Shown: positions 57,771 through 64,000 of the stretch, one piece after another
How positions within the stretch are numbered: position 1 is the stretch's first letter
Layout: each line of letters starts with the position of its first letter
From: a virus
Length of the DNA: 64,000 nucleotides
Virus record (IMG/VR): IMGVR_UViG_3300018933_000001
Span: 62,001 to 126,000 of that record
Reading direction: 5' to 3' (one strand)
Position numbers and translations under genes: made by a program
Notes under the pieces: generated by a model
The model's database searches: none
The model's input: the letters and a program-made list of their open reading frames with translations, nothing else
Told to the model about the DNA's origin: nothing

Positions 57771-58331
57771 ATGATGGGTAGAGCTATTGTACAAATAAAT
57801 AAAGTAGCTAAAGACCCTGAAGCTGAGAAGTTAGGAATTCAAGTAAAAGCTGAAGAATGGGAAAAAGCACTTCAATCTATTTCTGGTAGAAGAGGTGCTA
57901 TTAAAGCTACTGGTAGAGCAACACTTAAAGGAACAGAGTCACTTGTATACGCAAGAGTAGTTAAACCTAAAATCATATCTACTCTCATGAAAGAAGTTAA
58001 ATCCGGTAATCTTAAATCTACTAACCCTAAAGGTTATGCAGAGAGACTGAAAAGAATTCATGACAACTTTGATGAGTTGATGGTAAAAGAGGGGACTAAT
58101 TATAGAGAGCTTAGTAGAAGAGAATTAGGTAGAAGAGTAGGTAAAGTAATGGAACCTGAAATTAAAGACGCTACTCTCAAGGTTAAAGATTTTGCAACTG
58201 ATGGTAAAAATCTAACAGATGTCTTCCTTGAGAATTCTCAAATGCAAGAAGCTTTTCAACAAGCAGGTATTAAAGATAGAAAGGCCCAGTTACTACTGAA
58301 AATGTTGATGAAAGTAGGAGGACTAGGATAG
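57771..58331 (+). CDS. basic helical protein, 3' part of possible frameshift fusion, 186 aa
   Basis: If independent it starts at ATG 57771. However, its frame is open back to 57630 and reads KKKLDDIVPNASRRNLLL immediately after the A9 run, coding-like and continuous with the upstream protein. The fused product would be about 480 aa. It is rich in K/R and helices, with a tail ending KMLMKVGGLG. Function unknown. Confidence 0.7.
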   Translation: MMGRAIVQINKVAKDPEAEKLGIQVKAEEWEKALQSISGRRGAIKATGRATLKGTESLVYARVVKPKIISTLMKEVKSGNLKSTNPKGYAERLKRIHDNFDELMVKEGTNYRELSRRELGRRVGKVMEPEIKDATLKVKDFATDGKNLTDVFLENSQMQEAFQQAGIKDRKAQLLLKMLMKVGGLG

Positions 58332-58335
58332 TTAG

Positions 58336-58872
58336 ATGTTAAGACCTGGAAACCAACATAAATGTAACTTAGTATCTGTATTAGATGGAGATACTTTAGA
58401 ACTAAACTTTGAAGGAGAAACTTTTAAAGCTAGATTGCAATGGATAGATAGTCCCGAAACTAAAAAGAAATCTCAAAATAGTACAGAACCTAGAATTATA
58501 GAACATTGGAGTTATGGAGATTTAGCTAAAACTGCTCTTATCAATCTACTATCTACGAAACCTATAATAATTATTCCTGTACTTCTAGATATTTATAGTA
58601 GATGGATTTGTGATTGTTATGTGGAGAAAGTATCTCTAAAAACTAATGTCCAAGTAGAGTTGTGTAAATTAGGAATGGCTGTTAGCTACTATTTACCTAC
58701 TGAGAGATATGGTTATAGCGACAGAGAACTAGACATTCTACTAAACGTTATTAAACAAACTGCTTTAGCTAATCGTAAAAAACTGGGATTTTGGAAGAGT
58801 AAAGAGATTATATTTCCTCATAATTTTAGACAGTTAATTAAGAAAACAGATAAAACATTAGAGGTTAAATGA
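58336..58872 (+). CDS. thermonuclease (staphylococcal nuclease homologue)
   Basis: Predicted Ca-dependent DNA/RNA nuclease of the SNase family. Active-site residues align: VLDGDTLEL (D17, D19, T20), RLQWIDSPE (R33, D38, E41) and YSRWICD (R89). The conserved VQVELCKLGMA follows. No signal peptide, so it acts inside the cell or in the virion. Plus strand within the tail region, 4 bp after the basic-protein gene, ATGA overlap with the next. Confidence 0.87.
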   Translation: MLRPGNQHKCNLVSVLDGDTLELNFEGETFKARLQWIDSPETKKKSQNSTEPRIIEHWSYGDLAKTALINLLSTKPIIIIPVLLDIYSRWICDCYVEKVSLKTNVQVELCKLGMAVSYYLPTERYGYSDRELDILLNVIKQTALANRKKLGFWKSKEIIFPHNFRQLIKKTDKTLEVK

Positions 58873-59351
58873 AACTTAAAACAGAAGAAGTAAAACTATT
58901 TAGTTCTGTTCAGTTACAAATTAGTTTACTAAATCAGTATTTAAACAGCAGTAAAGCTGAAATAGTTTGTATGCCTAAAGACTTTCACGAAGTAATTACT
59001 AGGAGATGCCCTGACTTTAGATTAGAAAACGAAGAAAAGATAAGACCTTACTGGGAAAAATACAAAGTAGACACTCATTACACATATTTAGATATTAATT
59101 ACATAGAAGAGGATTTAGTTAAGAGACTAGAACATGACCTTGAAATTACTATAAAAAATATATCTAACTATTTTTCAGAAAAGCTCCAAAGTAGTCCCAC
59201 TTATTTCCTCACTATCATTCTTCCCGATGAAGGATTATTTAGCAGTTACATAGATGAAGTAGATACTTTCCATATAGTAGGGAGTATCAGTTACTGTATG
59301 ACTTACCGACATTTTATAACTCAACCAGAATATCTACTCCCAAAACCATAA
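58869..59351 (+). CDS. hypothetical protein, 160 aa
   Basis: Mixed helical protein with acidic centre; coupled by ATGA to the thermonuclease gene. Its last 31 bp overlap, antisense, the end of the 895-codon tail gene. No motif recognised. Confidence 0.7.
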   Translation: MKLKTEEVKLFSSVQLQISLLNQYLNSSKAEIVCMPKDFHEVITRRCPDFRLENEEKIRPYWEKYKVDTHYTYLDINYIEEDLVKRLEHDLEITIKNISNYFSEKLQSSPTYFLTIILPDEGLFSSYIDEVDTFHIVGSISYCMTYRHFITQPEYLLPKP

Positions 59352-62008
59352 GCTATCTCCCCTAACTCTCTTCCTTTGGTGTACATATTAAAGATACTTG
59401 CTTCAGCAGGATTAGTAGAATTAGTAGAAGGTTCAATGTTTTCTTGTGGTAGTTTGACTTTTTCTAATCTAGTTAGGCTACCCAAGCTACTATCTATTCC
59501 TAAACTAAGTGAAGTAGAACCAGTAACCTCAGTAAGTAATCTACCATCTTCTAGTTTTTGATAACCTACTATATTTACACTACTGCTATTGTTTATTACC
59601 CTACACTTCCAAGCATCCCAAGAATAGTTAAACGTAACTTTACTTCCTTCTATCATCTCAGGTCTAAATAAGGTAGTTAAAGAAATAGAACAGTTGCTAT
59701 TCATATCATCTATTTCTAAATCAGTTATTGCCCCTAAAAAAGCTTGAGATTGATGTTTAGTATTGTAAGAAACAGAACCTTGTATCGGGTCATCTAAGCT
59801 ATATCCTTGCGTAATTAGTAGATATTTGTACTTATCTTTTGGTTTTTGTATTGCATCTTTTCTTTTAGTCTCAGTCATCTTATAGTAGACATCTGCATTT
59901 TCTTTTACACTTTCTTCAGTTTTAGGTACAAAAGGTAGTTGTTTTCTAGTTGCTTCAGGAGGTCTACCACTTCCATCTTCTACTCTAATACTGGTAAATG
60001 CGTTTCTAAAATTACTGTCTTGAGCTGAACGTTCTGTAATGTGTGTCTCGTATTTTTCTTCTAAACCTTCTTTGTCATCACCTATAAAATTATCCCTAGC
60101 TATAGTTCCAGTAGAAGTAAAGCCTAATCCTTCCTCTTTAATAGTTGATTTACTTCTATGAATAAACGTTTTCTTATGTATTTCTGTCTCTCTACCAGTA
60201 GTTAGAGGTGGATTGTAGATTGGATTATCAGTAGGTGTTTCAGGAGGTGAATCTCTAAATTCTCTTCTAAGAGCTAGATTTGCAGGGTCTTCAATTCTAG
60301 AATAACAAGAGTAGAAAGTGTATTCTTCTCCTATGTGCATTGGTTCAACCCAAGTAGGGTCTTTCTTATATTTAGTAATTAACTTACCATTTGAGCTACA
60401 TACTTGATAAGGAACATTTGGAGTATTGCCGTTCGCATCTCGGTAGTAATCTCTATTTTGTCTCAATATAAACTGAGTTCCACCTGTAATAGGAACGGCT
60501 CTAAATCTATAGCAATCTATTATCTCGTTTAGTTCAAATAGTTTTTCCCCTCTAACATTTGCATCTGCCTCATAAATTTTACTTGCAGGGTCAGCTATTG
60601 CACTTTTTTCTTGTTCTAACTTAGCTGTTTCAGTAGAAGATTCTTGTTTAAACCTACACATTTTCCATCCAGTAATCTTATTTCCTAAGTAGTAACCAGT
60701 GGAAGGGTCAAATATATGAGTAGTTTCTTGTGACTCTGTTAATCCCCAATAGTTGCTAGGAGAAGCTTCTAAGATACTTTCTCCATCTCTCTCTTTAACA
60801 ATATCTTTGGATAAATACATGAATCCCCAAGTTTCTACTTTTTCCCATAAGATAGTCGTCCCTTCTCTTTTAGTAAATGTTTTAGTTTTTATTTTACCTG
60901 AAGCATCGTAGTTTAAATCCATTGACCTCAACATTCCTGAATCGCTAGGGGGAGAAGTTGCATTGTCCGGGTCAGAAACGGATTCTTTTACACTAATTTT
61001 TAGTTGTAACCATTGAGGTTTAGTATTTTGAAAAGTATCTTCTCCTTGATTGTTTAGAGGTTCTTCTTCAGATTGGTTCCATGAGAGTTCAGTAGGTTTG
61101 TAGCCTAACTCACTCATATTATCTGAGTAACTAATAGGGGAAATTATTCTGTCTTCTCTTACCTTATACTTTTGAGGAGTTGCCCACTTAATAGTTTTGA
61201 CACCTTCATCAGATGAGTACAAGACATAAAGACCTTTAGTTCTTTTTCTACTATCTAACTCACTAGCAAAAGTAGTAGTTAAGTTAGGAGCAACTGGTCT
61301 TTGATAGTTACATAAGAAGTCGTAACCTAAGTAACTAAAACCTAACCTATTAGCATAAGAACTAAGTGGTACTACTAATTCCTCTGGCTTATTAAGAGAA
61401 TTAGCTAAGTTAGAAGATGTACTACTTCTACCTACCTTACATTGAGGAGCTTCAAAAGGTTTACTACTTCTGTTACTCTCACCTCTATCTTTAACAAATA
61501 TAGGTTGACTTATTAGTTTCTCATACCAACCTGTAAAAGATAAATCTATGTCGTAATGTCCTTCTGGATAAATAACTCTTTCTCCAATAACTTCAGAGTA
61601 ATTAGTTAGTCTAAAGGGAATTCCGTAAAATATGTACTTCTCATCAAATCTATCTCTGAACTTATTTCTTATTTCGTCTATCTCATCTCTACTACACATT
61701 AGTTTAAAAGATATAGATGGGTGACTCTCAAAACTTCTACTAATGGTAAAGCCACCAACTAACTTATGTTCTACTATGAAGTCAGGTAGCTCGATTTGAT
61801 TACTAATAAATATCTCTTTATTTTTAAGTATTTTAAGAGGTAAGGGGTCTTGAGTAATCTTAGTATTTACCTTACAACATAGAAGAACTTTCTGAGTGAC
61901 AGGATTAAAGAGAAATGTACCTGGACTTGCAGCTAGTTTAGTTACTTGTTCATTAGGTAATTGATTAGTAGAAGTAATTATATTATTTAAAGGTGACTTA
62001 GGGGACAT
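59321..62008 (-). CDS. large tail/baseplate-type protein, 895 aa
   Basis: No clear catalytic domain. N-terminal part (about 60-250) resembles the globular, strand-rich region of tail-hub or Tal-like proteins (VEHKLVGGFTISRSFESHP...SFKLM). A long charged middle contains several P/T-rich stretches. Identified as a virion tail component by size, strand and neighbours only. Its start codon is 6 bp from the start of the divergent gene at 62015. Confidence 0.78.
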   Translation of the reverse strand: MSPKSPLNNIITSTNQLPNEQVTKLAASPGTFLFNPVTQKVLLCCKVNTKITQDPLPLKILKNKEIFISNQIELPDFIVEHKLVGGFTISRSFESHPSISFKLMCSRDEIDEIRNKFRDRFDEKYIFYGIPFRLTNYSEVIGERVIYPEGHYDIDLSFTGWYEKLISQPIFVKDRGESNRSSKPFEAPQCKVGRSSTSSNLANSLNKPEELVVPLSSYANRLGFSYLGYDFLCNYQRPVAPNLTTTFASELDSRKRTKGLYVLYSSDEGVKTIKWATPQKYKVREDRIISPISYSDNMSELGYKPTELSWNQSEEEPLNNQGEDTFQNTKPQWLQLKISVKESVSDPDNATSPPSDSGMLRSMDLNYDASGKIKTKTFTKREGTTILWEKVETWGFMYLSKDIVKERDGESILEASPSNYWGLTESQETTHIFDPSTGYYLGNKITGWKMCRFKQESSTETAKLEQEKSAIADPASKIYEADANVRGEKLFELNEIIDCYRFRAVPITGGTQFILRQNRDYYRDANGNTPNVPYQVCSSNGKLITKYKKDPTWVEPMHIGEEYTFYSCYSRIEDPANLALRREFRDSPPETPTDNPIYNPPLTTGRETEIHKKTFIHRSKSTIKEEGLGFTSTGTIARDNFIGDDKEGLEEKYETHITERSAQDSNFRNAFTSIRVEDGSGRPPEATRKQLPFVPKTEESVKENADVYYKMTETKRKDAIQKPKDKYKYLLITQGYSLDDPIQGSVSYNTKHQSQAFLGAITDLEIDDMNSNCSISLTTLFRPEMIEGSKVTFNYSWDAWKCRVINNSSSVNIVGYQKLEDGRLLTEVTGSTSLSLGIDSSLGSLTRLEKVKLPQENIEPSTNSTNPAEASIFNMYTKGRELGEIAYGFGSRYSG

Positions 62009-62014
62009 AATAAT

Positions 62015-62386
62015 ATGAATGACAAATTAACGATGACTGGGCTATATAACAAGTTAGAGAGATTAGGTTTTTCAAAAAAGTTTATAAGAGCTATAGGTTT
62101 ACCAAGTTGGTGGGTAGATGAATTAGACCAATCTACTGACTTAGGAGTAGCTTATGAAGCAGCTAGTCACATATCTCAGAGACTATTTACAGACCTAAAG
62201 AGTTTGATAGATACTACTCAAGAAGCTAAGTTTGTGAATAGTATGATTTATGAAGAAGTAATTACTGCACTTAAGAAAAGAAAAGAATGTCTACTGCAAC
62301 TTAGAAAGTTAGGTACTGATATATTAGCTAATGACGTTACTGACTACTTTGAACAGTTACTAGAGTACAAATTAGAAGAACTCTAG
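62015..62386 (+). CDS. hypothetical protein with LPxWW motif, 123 aa
   Basis: Contains IGLPSWWVDELDQ (residues 27-39), like the LPSWWDDE segment that precedes regulatory domains in some HTH/metallopeptidase proteins, followed by helices (AASHISQRLFTDLKSLI). Only this part is recognisable. Ends overlapping the convergent gene by 4 bp. Confidence 0.65.
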   Translation: MNDKLTMTGLYNKLERLGFSKKFIRAIGLPSWWVDELDQSTDLGVAYEAASHISQRLFTDLKSLIDTTQEAKFVNSMIYEEVITALKKRKECLLQLRKLGTDILANDVTDYFEQLLEYKLEEL

Positions 62387-62766
62387 GTACTCTCCCTTTC
62401 TTCCATAGGTAAGGAGTCTACTACAGGTACTAACGAATCATTTACATTAGTAATGAAACTAAACTCATCTAGTGACAATAAGTTCTGATACTTACCACCA
62501 TTAAAGTACAAGTTATCCAAGTCTTCTATTAGATTAGGAGATAAGATATCTAGTTCTACTATTTGATATTGAGAAGGTACTGTACTAATAGAAAATACAA
62601 AGTCATCTACTGTTTCTGCTACTTCATTTATATGTTCTAGTTGAAACATAGGAGAAAAGTTAGTTAAAGTAGGTAAGCTATTGGTTAATTGGAAACAAGG
62701 TACTGAGATAGTAGAAGGTGTTATGGTAGTAGTTGGTATAGTAGTATTGCGAGTTATTTTGAACAT
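62383..62766 (-). CDS. tail-operon hypothetical protein, 127 aa
   Basis: Thr/Ile/Pro-rich N-terminus (TTIPTTTITPSTISVP), then acidic strands and ends EEREST. Same strand as the tail genes and first of that block in this window. Function unknown. Confidence 0.66.
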   Translation of the reverse strand: MFKITRNTTIPTTTITPSTISVPCFQLTNSLPTLTNFSPMFQLEHINEVAETVDDFVFSISTVPSQYQIVELDILSPNLIEDLDNLYFNGGKYQNLLSLDEFSFITNVNDSLVPVVDSLPMEEREST

Positions 62767-62822
62767 AATTAGGGAAGTAGAAGGTCTTATATGAGATTAA
62801 CATAATATTACGGAGAAGAAAG

Positions 62823-63053
62823 ATGACTGAGGAAAGTAAGATTGAATGGTTGATACATGATTACCTAACTGAATTCTACAAAGGTTCTACTTATACTCAG
62901 TTAATAGCAAATAGTATGAGTAACGGAACTCATAACCCTAAAGAGCTAATAGAAAGAATAAAGATGATGCAAAAACACGTAGGTGCATTGTATGGGATTA
63001 CTAATGCTATTTACTTTAGTGTATTAGAACAGATAGAGGGAACTAATGAGTGA
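62823..63053 (+). CDS. hypothetical protein, 76 aa
   Basis: Helical small protein (YTQLIANSMSNGTHNPKELI in the middle). GGAGAAG precedes the ATG. Its stop overlaps the next gene by 8 bp. First of a tight plus-strand run reaching the end of the window. Confidence 0.68.
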   Translation: MTEESKIEWLIHDYLTEFYKGSTYTQLIANSMSNGTHNPKELIERIKMMQKHVGALYGITNAIYFSVLEQIEGTNE

Positions 63054-63198
63054 TAAAGAAACCTGTCTAGAACTACTAAAGGTTATCGAGCAAAATTATT
63101 ATGACTCCCTACCTTATTTCTATAAAAACCTGTATCAAATATTGTTAGATTTTATATACCAGTTTGAAAATAGTATTCTACAAGAAGATGAATTATGA
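63046..63198 (+). CDS. small hypothetical protein, 50 aa
   Basis: Helical and aromatic (YYDSLPYFYKNLYQILLDFI). Overlaps the preceding gene by 8 bp and the next by an ATGA junction, so translation is likely coupled. Function unknown. Confidence 0.58.
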   Translation: MSDKETCLELLKVIEQNYYDSLPYFYKNLYQILLDFIYQFENSILQEDEL

Positions 63199-63416
63199 CC
63201 TCTAATGAACAACAACTAGAAGAACTAAACAAAGACTGTCTTAGGTATCAGCAAGATTTAGATGACCTACATTTATCAATAGAAGCAAATAAAGCTACTA
63301 ACACAACAATAGATAAAAAATTAACCAAGATACAAAGAAAACTAGATGATTCATATAACAAGATACTGAATCTACAAGAAAAAATTGCATTAGAACTCAA
63401 AGCTAGGAGGTTATGA
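63195..63416 (+). CDS. coiled-coil protein, 73 aa
   Basis: Almost entirely heptad-pattern helix (EQQLEELNKDCLRYQQDLDD and on). ATGA junctions on both sides. Possibly a scaffold or connector; no family recognised. Confidence 0.66.
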   Translation: MTSNEQQLEELNKDCLRYQQDLDDLHLSIEANKATNTTIDKKLTKIQRKLDDSYNKILNLQEKIALELKARRL

Positions 63417-63601
63417 AGAAGCTAGACTTTCTATATTCAAAACTATATAAACAGATAACTCCTCAACAAGCAGAGAAGATAAATGACGTTCATACCTTAT
63501 TATGGGAATTACTCAACTTCCATCCAGAAGCAAGAAATGAAGTAGTTACTTGTATAATATCTTTAAAAGCTAAGTACAACCAGTTAAAGAAATATGACTA
63601 G
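63413..63601 (+). CDS. hypothetical helical protein, 62 aa
   Basis: Helical; central LLWELLNFHPEARNEVVTCI resembles the end of the product at 31824. AGGAGG lies within the overlap with the preceding gene, 3-4 bp before the ATG. Confidence 0.62.
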   Translation: MKKLDFLYSKLYKQITPQQAEKINDVHTLLWELLNFHPEARNEVVTCIISLKAKYNQLKKYD

Positions 63602-63752
63602 AGAAGAACTAGAAGACTTAAAAGATAAATGTGACACACTATTTAACGAGATTATGTTTGATTACGCAGATATAGCACTACCTAAACTCTATGAGATGCT
63701 GACTAAGTTGTTAAAAGCTTGTGAAAGTAAACGATTAAAGGAAGGTAAGTAA
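63594..63752 (+). CDS. small hypothetical protein, 52 aa
   Basis: Charged helix (TREELEDLKDKCDTLFNEIM) with overlap of 8 bp to the previous gene and one base to the next (TAATG). Function unknown. Confidence 0.58.
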   Translation: MTREELEDLKDKCDTLFNEIMFDYADIALPKLYEMLTKLLKACESKRLKEGK

Positions 63753-64000
63753 TGGAAAATAGACTGATAGTAAAGAAAGTTTTAGACATTGTACTAGACT
63801 ATGATATTTGCTGTAATTTGTGTAATGAGATAATGGATAACTATATAGAAGAGTGTCCTATCTGCAATCAAAAAAATATTGAACTGAAAGAATACGGTAG
63901 TTTGGAGACATACTTTACTGGAAAAAGAGATTATTGTACTTGTTCTAACTGCAAAAGTAGATTTAAATTAGTAAGCGATGAGTGGTACTACCCTAGTTTC
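63752..64000 (+). CDS. zinc-ribbon-like protein, N-terminal part
   Basis: Runs off the window after 83 codons. Three cysteine groups are visible: CCNLC (near 20), CPIC (near 35) and CTCSNC (near 62), suggesting two zinc-binding knuckles. Could be a small regulator or nucleic-acid-binding protein. Start overlaps the previous stop by one base. Confidence 0.6.
   Translation, partial: MENRLIVKKVLDIVLDYDICCNLCNEIMDNYIEECPICNQKNIELKEYGSLETYFTGKRDYCTCSNCKSRFKLVSDEWYYPSF

Noticed and set aside
1-64000. CRISPR array, integrase or lysogeny module
   Set aside because: No regularly spaced repeats, recombinase motif or attachment-site pair was found; the XRE proteins alone do not show lysogeny.

Overview
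The window looks like a continuous piece of a large, AT-rich (roughly one third G+C by eye) tailed double-stranded DNA phage genome. The phage carries its own replication, recombination, nucleotide-metabolism and virion genes. Genes are packed with 1-14 bp overlaps (many ATGA or TAATG junctions). Many starts have GGAGG-type ribosome binding sites, so the host probably uses Shine-Dalgarno initiation. No integrase, terminase, major capsid gene or CRISPR array was seen, so the genome continues beyond both ends. An adenosylcobalamin-dependent ribonucleotide reductase, a cobalamin adenosyltransferase and ThyX would fit a cyanobacterial or similar host, but the host is inference only.

Layout. 0-14.7 kb, plus strand: hypothetical genes, then SSB, PD-(D/E)XK exonuclease, TOPRIM primase, RecA-fold helicase, a Sak3/DUF1071-like annealing protein and family A DNA polymerase. 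A lone minus-strand gene here resembles the Acb2 cyclic-nucleotide sponge. 14.7-22.8 kb: class II ribonucleotide reductase split by a group I intron with a frameshifted homing endonuclease, a run of tiny membrane-protein genes, PduO-type cobalamin adenosyltransferase, dUTPase and an AlkB-like dioxygenase. 22.8-39.4 kb: an accessory zone dominated by two expanded small-domain families, one HicB-like and one ending in a Y-D/N-x-aromatic/aliphatic motif. It also holds XRE regulators, a lysine-less P-loop SF2 helicase on the minus strand, tRNA-Lys, a SLOG protein, an adenine methyltransferase and a DUF4326 protein. 39.4-47.8 kb: an HD-type (p)ppGpp-hydrolase-like protein, ThyX, a portal gene on the minus strand, a sulfotransferase-glycosyltransferase fusion with a ferritin-like and an ATP-grasp protein, then tRNA-Met and tRNA-Pro. 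47.8-62.8 kb: mostly minus-strand tail and fibre genes, interrupted by plus-strand genes: a HigA-like regulator, a gene pair joined by an A9 slippery run, and a thermonuclease. 62.8-64 kb: tightly coupled small plus-strand genes.

How the parts fit. The reductase, adenosyltransferase, ThyX and dUTPase form a dNTP supply line that includes synthesis of the reductase cofactor. SSB, exonuclease, Sak3, primase, helicase and PolA form a replication-recombination module. Several small genes appear broken by one base at homopolymer runs or by one stop codon; real decay, recoding and sequencing error cannot be separated here. Product names rest on motif recognition by eye; no database search was run.
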